From Chthoniobacteraceae bacterium (GTDB taxonomy: Bacteria; Verrucomicrobiota; Verrucomicrobiia; Chthoniobacterales; Chthoniobacteraceae), in NCBI GenBank assembly GCA_028293625.1, contig JAQGOL010000009.1, forward strand, positions 124,001 through 188,000: a stretch of DNA of 64,000 bases, written 5' to 3'. The notes below the pieces were generated by a model, which made no database searches, had not been told where the DNA came from, and was given only the letters and a program-made list of their open reading frames with translations. A program made the translations under genes and the position numbers. Positions 36,322 through 44,650 of this stretch are shown piece after piece. The number at the start of each line of letters is the position of its first letter. Within the stretch, counting starts at the first letter, position 1.

Positions 36322-37563
36322 TTAGGGTAGCACTTTGGTTTCGCGAAGGATCGTGCGGATGGCGCGCTTTTCTTCCAGGGAAAGGTAATCGAACCCGGGC
36401 AGCGCATCGCTTTCGCTTAAAGCAGATTCAAGCTTGGCAAAGACCTGCTCCTTGATCAGCTGGGGCAAGGCGGCAAACCCCGGGGTGTAGATCATGTAGC
36501 TGCAGCGATTTTTAAACAGCCTCGTTTTTAGATCCGGATCCCGCAGCGATGCTCCGGATTTTGTGGGAACACTTCTTGAGAGAAAGTCGCTGAGATAGGT
36601 CGGGTCCGGAGTAATTCCGCCAGCCGGGAGTATCGCTTCGTTTGCAAAAAGGAGATAGCGCACAAGCCGCAGCGCAATGTCGTCAAGAATACTGTGATCC
36701 TCAGGGCGAAGAATGCCGTTGCCTGCAAGGAGCGCGTCGCGGGTGCGATAAACAGCCAGCGTAACGAGGTTGTGGAACCCGAGCTGATGCTCGTGGATAA
36801 GGTGGGGAAGCAGATCGCTGGTGCGGGCCGGGTAATGTTCCCATTCAAACAAGGAGCCGGGAGGGTCGGGAAGCCGTTTGTAGCCGCCAAGTGCCGCGTC
36901 CCCCATGAGGTTGCCCAAATGATCGCCATGTTCATGCGCACCAGTAACATGCCAGCCCCCGAGCCGGTCGCTGAGCGGGATGGTGTGGCCAACCTGTTCG
37001 CGCCGGAACCCGTCGAGTGTGCCGCCGGAACTGCTGGCAATGACCGATTCGGAAATGAGCCCGGGTACCTGCCAGCTTGTCCGCCCGGCATGGCAATTCA
37101 TGCAACGTTCCGAACGGGTTATTTCAGAGCGTCCGTCAAAAGTCGGACGAAAGATGCGAAATACAGGCCCCATTTCGGGATCAATCGCCGCTACTTCAAA
37201 CCGGCCTCCCGGCACGTAGCCGACATAAACTTCCTCGTTAAAATAGAGGGCGCGAGGATTGGATGGATGAATAAGGCCGCTCTGAAAACTTGTGGCCGAA
37301 TAAACCAGAAGTTGGGAGGAGAGCGGAATGTCGAGCTCCTTAAGTAAGCCAACCAGCCGCGCTTTATCATTGGTTCCCTCAAGCTGCAATTCGCCGTTTT
37401 GGATTCGGGCGGCCAGCTTTGAAAAAGCATCGCGGGGTTCGCGTGTCCAGTAGTTATGCGGCGCCTCGCTGAAGCGATGGCGTGTAAGTTCCTCCGCTTT
37501 GACGTCCGCCTCGGCAAAAGTTAAAGCGCAGAGGATGAACCCTTTGAATAAAGCTTTGTGCAT
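36322..37563 (-). CDS. Secreted protein with a single c-type haem motif
   Basis: 413 residues with a signal peptide-like N-terminus (MHKALFKGFILCALTFAEA). CMNCH at residues 154-158 is a covalent haem c attachment site, with a preceding FRPTFDGRSEITRSERC segment. The remainder, about 250 residues, lacks further haem motifs and does not match a cytochrome family that I know. Periplasmic electron transfer or peroxide/sulfur chemistry are possible roles; none is shown. It lies directly downstream of the periplasmic rhodanese but behind that gene's terminator, with only 17 bp between hairpin tail and ATG and no Shine-Dalgarno sequence. The rhomboid gene follows closely. Confidence 0.8.
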   Translation of the reverse strand: MHKALFKGFILCALTFAEADVKAEELTRHRFSEAPHNYWTREPRDAFSKLAARIQNGELQLEGTNDKARLVGLLKELDIPLSSQLLVYSATSFQSGLIHPSNPRALYFNEEVYVGYVPGGRFEVAAIDPEMGPVFRIFRPTFDGRSEITRSERCMNCHAGRTSWQVPGLISESVIASSSGGTLDGFRREQVGHTIPLSDRLGGWHVTGAHEHGDHLGNLMGDAALGGYKRLPDPPGSLFEWEHYPARTSDLLPHLIHEHQLGFHNLVTLAVYRTRDALLAGNGILRPEDHSILDDIALRLVRYLLFANEAILPAGGITPDPTYLSDFLSRSVPTKSGASLRDPDLKTRLFKNRCSYMIYTPGFAALPQLIKEQVFAKLESALSESDALPGFDYLSLEEKRAIRTILRETKVLP

Positions 37564-37580
37564 GAAGGCGGTCAGTGGGT

Positions 37581-37624
37581 AAAAAAAGCGGGCTGCCGCA
37601 GCTTGATAGCCATGGCAGCCCGCT
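37581..37624 (-). terminator. Strong intrinsic terminator after the rhodanese gene
   Basis: Perfect 11-bp arms AGCGGGCTGCC and GGCAGCCCGCT around a 16-nt loop. Leftward reading gives a U7 tract immediately after the hairpin (A-run at 37581-37587). It starts 15 bp after the rhodanese stop. Confidence 0.88.
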
Positions 37625-37638
37625 GGAAACAGGACGGA

Positions 37639-38022
37639 TTACTTGACGGTCGGCTCGTTAGCCTTGGTCCAGCCGCTGATGCCGGCCGAAAGGTGCTTCA
37701 CATTGGTGTAGCCAAGTTTCGTGGCGGCTGCCGCAGCCTGTGTATAAGCATTGCAGGAAGGTCCGCCGCAATAAGCCACAACCAGCGCATCTTTGTCTTT
37801 TGGAAGCGCGGAAGCGAGGTCGCCTTTGATATCCGCGAAGTTGAGCGCGGTGGCAACATGACCTTCCTTGTAAGATTCAGTGCCGTTGACGTCGATGACG
37901 ACGACTTTTTTATCGGCAATCGCTTTTTTAAGTTCAGCGATACTGATGTCGGGATATTCACCGGCAAATGCGGCGACTGATGCGAGCGCAATGGCGCAAA
38001 GTGAAGCGAGTAGTCTTTTCAT
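37639..38022 (-). CDS. Periplasmic single-domain rhodanese
   Basis: 127 residues with a signal peptide (residues 1-20, cut after VAAFA). The mature protein is one rhodanese domain: VVVIDVNGTESYKEGHVATA (active-site-facing loop with the conserved H) and VAYCGGPSCNAYTQA with the catalytic Cys85 and a second Cys at 90; GYTNVKHLSAGISGW is the closing motif. It would carry persulfide sulfur or act as a thiol exchange protein in the periplasm. The next gene on the strand encodes a c-type haem protein, but a strong terminator stands between. The CGGPSC loop, with a second thiol, could favour redox over sulfur transfer; that is inference. Confidence 0.93.
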   Translation of the reverse strand: MKRLLASLCAIALASVAAFAGEYPDISIAELKKAIADKKVVVIDVNGTESYKEGHVATALNFADIKGDLASALPKDKDALVVAYCGGPSCNAYTQAAAAATKLGYTNVKHLSAGISGWTKANEPTVK

Positions 38023-38351
38023 ATGATGGTTTGTTGTTTGTTTGGGTTCTGCGGGGAGAGGGATAGAAACACCCGGCGCCGGGTAGATTCGTTCTCATTG
38101 AGATTCGCGCGAGTATGAGATCGAGGCGCCGCTTTGTAAATGATCAGGAAAAATCGATCGGGCCGCTTTCATGGCTGCAATCCGAACCCCCTGTTGGGTG
38201 CCTGATCTTGTCTCTTGCCCTGCGTGATCACTTCGGCTCATCCTCTGGATAACCCCGCGACATTCAATCTATTGGCGTAAACGTGTGCAAAAATGACGAC
38301 TTTTTTTCGTGATCAAAATGTCCGGCGTTTTGAGCAAGGCTTTTTGATCTA
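38023..38351. other. Divergent promoter region, rhodanese and P450
   Basis: No gene. It must contain promoters for both flanking genes. A perfect 14-bp palindrome ACCCGGCGCCGGGT lies at 38071-38084 and a TCTCATTGAGA dyad at about 38093-38103; either could be a regulator site. No clear promoter hexamers stand out. Confidence 0.4.
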
Positions 38352-39641
38352 ATGGCACATCCGCCTCGAGCGCCGGGACCGCGTGGCCTGCCAGTCACGG
38401 GAAGCCTTTGGCGCCTAAGTGGGGATGCCTTGGGATTTTTGGGTTCCCTTGAAGAACGTTACGGAGCGGTTGTACAGGCGCGAATCGGTCATCTTCGCTA
38501 TCATTTGATAAGTGACCCGGAGCTCATTGAACAGGTGCTTTGGCGCCGGGCAGATTGCTACACGCGGGCGAGCCCTTCGAACTCAAAGCTAACGGATATC
38601 ACCGGATCAAGCCTGCTCACGACCATTGGCGGGGAGTGGCATAAGCGCAGGAAACTGATTGCCCCATTCTTTAGCCGGGAACGAATGAGCCTTGAGCTCC
38701 CGACAATGATCGAAATGACCTCGAGGCATCTTTCCAGATGGAGCGAGCCGGCTCAAAGAGGAGAACCTGTTTCCGCGACGGCCTCCATTATGGGATTAAC
38801 CTGCGCCATCGTAAGCAAGGTGCTCTTTGGAACCGCAGTGGAGGATCCGGCCCTTGAACAGGCGCTTGCCGATATTCTTTTGCACCATTGGCGGCGGCTG
38901 AAAGACCCCCTGGAACTCCTGCACCGGTTTCCCACGCAAAGCCGGAAAGCGTTTGATGCGGGAAATCAATTGGTGGCGCAGATCGTTGCAGGGGTGTCGC
39001 AACACGGCGGGGAGGGGACACTGCTGGAGGCATTGCGCGCTGCGGCCGGAGAAAAAACCGGCATTCAGATCGAGGACGAGCTGATTACCTTGCTGATTGC
39101 AGGCCACGAAACGACCGCCAATGCGCTCATCTGGGCAATGCACCTTTTGGCAAATTCTCCCGCTATTCAAGAGCAGCTGCGCGCCGAGGCGCTCGAGGCG
39201 GATTATTCTTCCGGCACACCATTGCCGATCGCCACGCGGGTTTTTCAGGAGTCGCTGCGGCTCTATCCTCCGATCTGGATCATCGAACGCGAGGCGCTCG
39301 TGGAGGATGAACTGGGCGGTTTTCGCATTCCCGCTCAAAGCAGCGTGCTCGTGGCGCCTTGGGTGATGCATCGAAGTCGTCGATTCTGGAGCGACCCGGA
39401 TCGGTTCGAGCCGGAACGGTTTCTTTCGGCTCCCGCCAAACACGTTTATATCCCATTTGGCATTGGCCCGCATGCGTGTGTGGGCGTCAATCTTGCCTTG
39501 ATGGAGGGGCCGCTGCTGCTCTCGCTCGCGGCGCGCGCATGGAAATGGCGCGGCATTGAAGGAGCGCGTGTTGCACCCCAGCCCGGGCTTACTCTAAGAA
39601 TGCGGGAACCGCTCCGCTTACTTGTGGAACCTGTCCAATGA
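38352..39641 (+). CDS. Cytochrome P450
   Basis: 429 residues, soluble, no membrane anchor. The oxygen-binding I-helix motif is AGHETT at 250-255, the ExxR pair is Glu300 and Arg303 in ESLRLYPP, the PERF region is FEPERF at 352-357, and the haem loop FGIGPHACVG carries the axial Cys376. All key residues are intact. The enzyme inserts oxygen into a hydrophobic substrate and needs external redox partners, which are not encoded nearby. The overall look is closest to the fatty-acid/terpenoid-oxidising bacterial P450s with class B-like I-helix. Its stop codon overlaps the start of the PAP2 gene (ATGA), suggesting a joint role on a lipid or isoprenoid substrate. Confidence 0.96.
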   Translation: MAHPPRAPGPRGLPVTGSLWRLSGDALGFLGSLEERYGAVVQARIGHLRYHLISDPELIEQVLWRRADCYTRASPSNSKLTDITGSSLLTTIGGEWHKRRKLIAPFFSRERMSLELPTMIEMTSRHLSRWSEPAQRGEPVSATASIMGLTCAIVSKVLFGTAVEDPALEQALADILLHHWRRLKDPLELLHRFPTQSRKAFDAGNQLVAQIVAGVSQHGGEGTLLEALRAAAGEKTGIQIEDELITLLIAGHETTANALIWAMHLLANSPAIQEQLRAEALEADYSSGTPLPIATRVFQESLRLYPPIWIIEREALVEDELGGFRIPAQSSVLVAPWVMHRSRRFWSDPDRFEPERFLSAPAKHVYIPFGIGPHACVGVNLALMEGPLLLSLAARAWKWRGIEGARVAPQPGLTLRMREPLRLLVEPVQ

Positions 39642-40315
39642 ATTCCCGTGTCCGGCAAATCCTGTTGCGTCTCGCCATTGTGGTTGGCTGGACCACAGCC
39701 CTCTACTCGATCTATCAGCTAACCAATCGGTATCAAATTTTCACACCACGCGGGCTGAGTCTGACTCCCCTTGATCGAGCTATCCCTTTCTGGCCGTGGA
39801 CAGTTGTCCCTTACTTTATATTGATCGGGGGAATGTATTTGCCGGCCTTTCTTCGCACCGACGCGCTTTTCTGGCGCTCCCTTCTTGCGGTGACGATCGG
39901 GGTGCTGATCAATTACACCGTATTCGCACTTTGGCCGACGACCTATCCACGTCCAATGGCTCCAACGGGCTCCGGGTTTTATCTCGATTGGTATCGCTGG
40001 TTGATTTCAATCGATACTCCAGCCAACTGCTTTCCGTCCGGCCACATTACGGCCCCGGCGATTGGCTGCTGGGCTCTTGCCCGGGAGCGTCCCCGCTGGA
40101 AATGGGCGATCCTGCTTGGGTTTGTCCCGCTGGCCCTGACGATTCTCACCACCAAGCAACATTATATCGTCGATTTGCTCGGCGGCCTTGTCACCGCGGC
40201 AATCGGTCTTTTGTTTGCCCGGTTCATTCTTCCTGTTCGTGAAGGGAGCGCGGATCCACGTCTCTTCCACGTCTTTCAAAATCCCCGTCCGCCGCTGCGC
40301 GATTTTGTGGAGTAA
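39638..40315 (+). CDS. PAP2-superfamily membrane phosphatase/transferase
   Basis: 225 residues, about six membrane helices. CFPSGH near residue 130 holds motif 2, and TTKQHYIVDLLGG near residue 170 motif 3 (with the catalytic His and the Asp); motif 1 (K-x6-RP) is only loosely matched by WPTTYPRP. Family members remove or transfer phosphate from lipids or polyprenyl diphosphates; the nearest pattern is that of the inositol-phosphotransferase/AUR1-like and PAP2 membrane enzymes. The four-base overlap with the P450 gene implies coupled translation. A shared lipid or isoprenoid substrate is possible but unproven. Confidence 0.88.
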   Translation: MNSRVRQILLRLAIVVGWTTALYSIYQLTNRYQIFTPRGLSLTPLDRAIPFWPWTVVPYFILIGGMYLPAFLRTDALFWRSLLAVTIGVLINYTVFALWPTTYPRPMAPTGSGFYLDWYRWLISIDTPANCFPSGHITAPAIGCWALARERPRWKWAILLGFVPLALTILTTKQHYIVDLLGGLVTAAIGLLFARFILPVREGSADPRLFHVFQNPRPPLRDFVE

Positions 40316-40419
40316 ATGAAGCGTGCCCAACGCCCTTGGATGCGGCAGGTGGGATGAAATCGTAATTTTCTCTAAAATAATGTCCCTGCCGGGCAGTCTG
40401 GCGCGCGTGGTATTTGCAG

Positions 40420-40707
40420 ATGAACTTCTCTAATCCACCTCAAAGCCTCCCCCCGCAGCAGTCACGCCAGCGAAATCGCGCCGGTCAATGGCCCTATAGA
40501 GGAGTCAAACGCCCGCAGCGCGGACAGCGTTTTGGCGCTCAGATCCGCATCCAAGGGAAATTGCTTCACCTGGGCAACTTCCTGACAATAGAAGACGCGG
40601 CTCGGGCATACAATGCCGCTGCCCTCGAGCATTACGGAGCCAAAGCCATTCTCAACGTCATTCCCTCCGACGAATCCGGGAGTGCCGTCAGAGCACGTGA
40701 GTTTTAA
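40420..40707 (+). CDS. Stand-alone AP2/ERF-type DNA-binding protein
   Basis: 95 residues from the ATG at 40420. After a Gln/Pro-rich start of 20 residues, residues 26-80 form one AP2 domain: YRGVKRPQRGQRFGAQIRI (three-stranded sheet), HLGNFLTIEDAARAYNAAAL (helix) and YGAKAILNV. The conserved plant-domain residues YRGV, the G-x-F before the helix, AARAY and N near the end are all present. In bacteria this domain is mostly fused to HNH endonucleases or integrases of mobile elements; here no nuclease is attached and none lies next to it. It could be a small transcription factor or a leftover of a homing element. It ends 180 bp before the PEP-CTERM gene. Confidence 0.85.
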   Translation: MNFSNPPQSLPPQQSRQRNRAGQWPYRGVKRPQRGQRFGAQIRIQGKLLHLGNFLTIEDAARAYNAAALEHYGAKAILNVIPSDESGSAVRAREF

Positions 40708-40885
40708 TGAGGGTTCGGGCTCTTATTGACCGGCTCGGAATCACTAATAGAGGGGCAGGATGAAAAATAATTTAGCATTTCTCCGGCGAATGAATTAGAC
40801 GTTTTTTTCAGCAGAAAAATCCCTTCTGGAGGCTAGAATCCTGCTTGTCTACGGAGTCTCCAGTTTACCACCCTTGTTTAAATTA

Positions 40886-42142
40886 ATGAAGTCCACAGTA
40901 TTTGCCGCCGCCATTTTTGCCTCTTTGCTCTTTACAGGGCGTCCCGCCTCCGCCGGCACGTTCTCTTATTCCACCTTCACCAGTGATGCCGACTCAGGCA
41001 TCAGCGCCCTGCTAAATTACACGGCAGTTGCCGATTTTAATGGAACAGGCTTGCGCTCGGTCAATGGGGTGGCTTTTGCGGATTTCGGAGCAAACGGCAC
41101 TAACTCGAGCTACTCGCTCAGCGGCACCGGAGCGACGTTCGTTAATAACGGCAGCAATGTAACGGGTGACTCAAATGGCCTGGTGAGTGATTTTGTGTAT
41201 ACAGGCGATACAAGCGGGAACGCGTCGCTGGTATTGAACAATCTTATTATTGGTCAATCGTATGTGACTTCCTGGTATAATACCGCTTTCGGTGGTGCGG
41301 GCGGCCGTAAGATTGATATCACCCCAAGTGATACTGGTGTTGCTTTTAATTTTGACGAAAATTACAACGGCGCCTCCAATGGCCTTAATAACGGGAATGT
41401 TCTCCGTTACGCTTTCACTGCCACCGCTCCCAGCATCACCTTCGGTTTTGACGCGGTTAGCAATGGCGATTCGTTTCATCATTATGCGATGACAAATTCG
41501 GTGGCAAATACCGCTGTCCTTGCCACCCCTGTCGTTAGCGCAACCACGGGCCCAGGACCGTTTACGCCATACACTGTGCGGAACGATGATTTGCTTCAGA
41601 CCCATCTCTCCGGCGTTACTGCGCAGGGTAATTTCACCCGGGATGGCGCCGGCGGAGTCGCCGCGCTGACTGATGGTATTTTTCTCATTAACGGCGGTAA
41701 TCCTGCCAATAATTCCGCTTTCGCGACTGGCGAGGACAACGCATCGATTGTTTTTGATTTGGATATCACCACAGCCGCCCTCGGTTACGACATCTCCAGC
41801 ATCGCCACTTACGGCGGCTGGAATGACAGCGGCCGCGATCGTCAGCTTTTTAAGATTTCCATCTCACTGGTTGGCAGCAGCGATTTTACCTACCTTGGCG
41901 CGCTTGACTTCAATCCAACCGCTGCCGGCGATCCAAGCGCCGTTAGCGGCATCTTCGACACCACGCTTACTCATGTCGACGCGATCCGGTTCGACTTTTT
42001 TGCCGGCCAGGAGAATACTTACGCCGGTTACGGGGAGTTCGATGTGATCGGAAGCGCGACGACGATCCCTGAGCCGGGCTCCGCGGCGCTGTTGGTTGCA
42101 GGTGCCGCTGGTGTTTTGATGCGCCGCCGTCGCAACGCATAA
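40886..42142 (+). CDS. PEP-CTERM sorted surface protein
   Basis: 418 residues from the ATG at 40886 (a TTG at 40874 opens the frame earlier). Signal peptide at residues 1-24, ending RPASAG. The C-terminus has the sorting signal: IPEPGS, a hydrophobic segment (AALLVAGAAGVLM) and RRRRNA. Such proteins are recognised and cut by an exosortase and then displayed, often alongside exopolysaccharide. Between them are about 370 residues of Gly-, Asn-, Ser- and Thr-rich beta structure with no catalytic motif. No exosortase gene is in the window. The FemAB-containing glycan locus may belong to the same biology (inference). Confidence 0.9.
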   Translation: MKSTVFAAAIFASLLFTGRPASAGTFSYSTFTSDADSGISALLNYTAVADFNGTGLRSVNGVAFADFGANGTNSSYSLSGTGATFVNNGSNVTGDSNGLVSDFVYTGDTSGNASLVLNNLIIGQSYVTSWYNTAFGGAGGRKIDITPSDTGVAFNFDENYNGASNGLNNGNVLRYAFTATAPSITFGFDAVSNGDSFHHYAMTNSVANTAVLATPVVSATTGPGPFTPYTVRNDDLLQTHLSGVTAQGNFTRDGAGGVAALTDGIFLINGGNPANNSAFATGEDNASIVFDLDITTAALGYDISSIATYGGWNDSGRDRQLFKISISLVGSSDFTYLGALDFNPTAAGDPSAVSGIFDTTLTHVDAIRFDFFAGQENTYAGYGEFDVIGSATTIPEPGSAALLVAGAAGVLMRRRRNA

Positions 42143-42314
42143 GCTGCGAAAGTCAGACTGATGCCGTCCGAAAACGGGGCGGGATTCGCTTGCTTCCTGA
42201 GAGCTCTTCGGAAGAACCGGCTGTGCGACTTTCATTGTCGCCAGCCGGTATTTCTGGCTCGTAAATGCCGCTGAGATACGGCGGCCGCAGGCAAGATTGG
42301 GTGCGCTGCTTTTC

Positions 42315-43250
42315 ATGTCCGATTCCACGCTCGAACATTTGATACAGGCTGCCGACTCAGTCCGGCAGGATATCCGAAGCTGCGCGCTTCAGGAGTTGCT
42401 CGCGTGGGTGAGGAAAGATCGGGCATCCCATCAAATCGTTCTGCCCGTTTTTCGAAAAGCGCTGAGGGTTGACCACGATCCTTGGGGGGTTGTCAGCGCA
42501 GCGCAAGGCATCGAGCACATAGTGGGTGGCGAGGAAGCAGGAAACGCTTGGCTTGCCGTGCTCAATCATCCTAATTCCGCAATTGTGATCCAAGCTACGT
42601 CGGTGGTCGCGGACCGTTTTTATGTGCCGGTTTTGTTGGGATTGTTGACTGACCGCCTTGAGATCGGCGTCCGTAATGCGGCGATTCGTGCGCTGGGCCG
42701 GATGCAGTGTGTGGAAGTCTTGCCGGTTATCCTGTCACATCTGGCCGACAAAGAAACACGGTGGGATTCCGTTGAGGCGCTGTCCAATCTCGGCGATCCG
42801 CGGGCGATCCCGTATTTAAAACCGTTTTTAAATGATCAAAGCGATCTCCGCGGCGAGGATGATCGAGGTTGTGTGATCGACGTGCGCCACATCACGGGTT
42901 GCGCCATCAGACGGCTGGAGTTCCTGGGTGGGCCACAACCGATTCGATCCAGGCTCAATCTCTTTGCCTATCTGCTACTCATCGCGGCAATTGTGGAAAT
43001 TCCCTGGATTATTATTGTGGTTACTTTTCCTCCGGCACCGTTGGTGGCAGGCAGCCGCGCGGCGAATACGGCGAGAAACCACTGGATGGATCTTCTTGCC
43101 GCAATACCGGTTGCCGCAGGTTTGCTCATCGGACTCGCAGTTTTGATGTGTGGCACCGCGCGCCGCCTGCCGGAGCGGGTCTGCCTTTATCTTGGCTGCG
43201 CTGTTTGCGCCGTTTTTTTGTATGCTTTCGGCAGTGAATTTTTTAACTAG
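42315..43250 (+). CDS. HEAT-repeat protein with C-terminal membrane helices
   Basis: 311 residues from the ATG at 42315; the frame also allows a TTG at 42297. Residues 10-190 consist of HEAT-like helical pairs (for example RNAAIRALGRMQCVEVLPVILSHL and RWDSVEALSNLGDPRAIPYLKPFL written over two repeats). The C-terminal part has three hydrophobic helices at about 225-245, 265-285 and 293-308. The repeats would face the cytosol and bind a partner protein at the inner membrane. I do not know a function. It converges with the DUF3592-like gene, 14 bp apart. Confidence 0.8.
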   Translation: MSDSTLEHLIQAADSVRQDIRSCALQELLAWVRKDRASHQIVLPVFRKALRVDHDPWGVVSAAQGIEHIVGGEEAGNAWLAVLNHPNSAIVIQATSVVADRFYVPVLLGLLTDRLEIGVRNAAIRALGRMQCVEVLPVILSHLADKETRWDSVEALSNLGDPRAIPYLKPFLNDQSDLRGEDDRGCVIDVRHITGCAIRRLEFLGGPQPIRSRLNLFAYLLLIAAIVEIPWIIIVVTFPPAPLVAGSRAANTARNHWMDLLAAIPVAAGLLIGLAVLMCGTARRLPERVCLYLGCAVCAVFLYAFGSEFFN

Positions 43251-43264
43251 CGGGATTCGTCCGG

Positions 43265-44449
43265 CTAATGCAGCTCCGGCCGATCCGGGTCGCTGGGAGT
43301 GGGCCTTTTGATTGCGGCTATAGAGCGCGTTAGGAGCCGCACCAAGGCAGGGAGGAAGCCAAGGAGCATCTGTGCCACCAGATAGGTGGCCCCAAGCGCA
43401 ATGACCCAAGGCGCGTGATCTATAAATGCGGCATCACGAGCGCGAGCCGGGCCTTTTACTCGCGCGGGCGGGCCGGCGGCATAAGTAACCTGGACCTCTT
43501 CGCCAATCTCCCGAGGGGAGACATAAAACTCCGCGCGCTCAAGATTTGCTTCATGCTCTTCCCCGGCCGGGTCGGAAAATTGCACGCGATAAATGTCCGT
43601 CTGTGGAGCGGTGTCCCACAAGCCTCCGGAGCGGATGCGCGCGGGAATCCACTGCGCTACGGCGGATGGCAGATATTCAAGGAACTGCTTTGAAGGCCCT
43701 GTTTCAATCGCCAGAAGTTTGCCGTTCAGAACCGGTGCTGCCGCCCAGACTTTCATTTCCTGAAAGCTGATCCATCCGATGAATGCCAGGATGGCAATTA
43801 CCGTCAAAGTGAGGAGTGTACGCAAAGTGCGCAGGTAGCGCGGCGACTCCTTTAGTCTCTGCGCGTGATTGCGTTCCATGCGCTTTGCGCGGAGGTATTT
43901 TTCCAATCCGGGGCGAGCGGAGAGTTGTCGCTGAGCTTCCGTCAGCGGCCCAAGGAATTGGCTCGGCAGATCGTGCGGGGCGCGCCAGGCGACTTCAAAG
44001 AGTTGGCCTTCGCTGATGTGCAGCGCGAGGCCATGTTCGGGAAGCCAAAGTGTTCCACCTTCAATAAGCTGCTCGTCGGATAAGGGGATCCCGGGAGGCG
44101 TCTGCGGTTCCTTTGAAAACTGCCGGATCCCTTGGCCGATCTGCCAAAGCGCCGTGCCGGGAGGATTCAGTGCGCGCAATGCCTGATCGATCTGTACGCC
44201 CATGAACGGTTTGCCATTCCACGTCAGCTCCTCGTTATCGGTCGAGATTTGGCGCAGGCGGGAAGCGTCGTCAAAATAGAAGCCGACTTCATTATCCTTG
44301 ACGAGGATCCTCATCAAATTTTCCCCGTCCCATTCCGCCGTCTCGCCAAGTGCTTCGACACGTTCCAAGACCTCGGCGCGCTTCATCCCGGGACGAAAAC
44401 CGTGCCAGCTATTGGCTTGATAAAGATCCGTAAGAATTTGTTCAGACAT
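43265..44449 (-). CDS. Membrane protein with a C-terminal DUF3592-like region
   Basis: 394 residues from the ATG at 44449 (MSEQILTDLYQANSW); the frame goes on to 44530 but with unlikely sequence. Residues 1-200 form a soluble domain with MKRAEVLERVEALGETAEWDG and similar alpha/beta elements. A helix at about 225-245 leads into YRVQFSDPAGEEHEANLERA and IGEEVQVTYAAGPP, the beta-barrel typical of DUF3592, closed by a helix at about 350-372. No enzymatic motif is seen. Its role is unknown. It is divergent from the SDR gene at 44651. Confidence 0.72.
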   Translation of the reverse strand: MSEQILTDLYQANSWHGFRPGMKRAEVLERVEALGETAEWDGENLMRILVKDNEVGFYFDDASRLRQISTDNEELTWNGKPFMGVQIDQALRALNPPGTALWQIGQGIRQFSKEPQTPPGIPLSDEQLIEGGTLWLPEHGLALHISEGQLFEVAWRAPHDLPSQFLGPLTEAQRQLSARPGLEKYLRAKRMERNHAQRLKESPRYLRTLRTLLTLTVIAILAFIGWISFQEMKVWAAAPVLNGKLLAIETGPSKQFLEYLPSAVAQWIPARIRSGGLWDTAPQTDIYRVQFSDPAGEEHEANLERAEFYVSPREIGEEVQVTYAAGPPARVKGPARARDAAFIDHAPWVIALGATYLVAQMLLGFLPALVRLLTRSIAAIKRPTPSDPDRPELH

Positions 44450-44650
44450 TGGGAAAAACTCTGCCTTGATGCAGAAAAAGGAACAGCCAGCGCAAAACGC
44501 ATTTTTACACGACCGCTTGAATCGTGTCATCCCTTTGCATCATCGACTTTCGCCAGGGGTCGAGATCCGAATCCCCTGTAAGGAGCTCTCGTTTTAAAGA
44601 AACTCCAGGCATCCTTCCATTCGCGCGAAAGCAACCAATCAGCACTTGTT

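Noticed and set aside
38071-38084. Palindrome ACCCGGCGCCGGGT as a defined operator
   Set aside because: It is perfect but GC-only and single copy, and no regulator gene is adjacent, so it is only mentioned in the intergenic entry.
44554-44577. T-arm-like sequence AGGGGTCGAG...AATCCCCT as the end of a tRNA
   Set aside because: The loop is too long for a T-loop and no acceptor, D or anticodon arm pairs with it.
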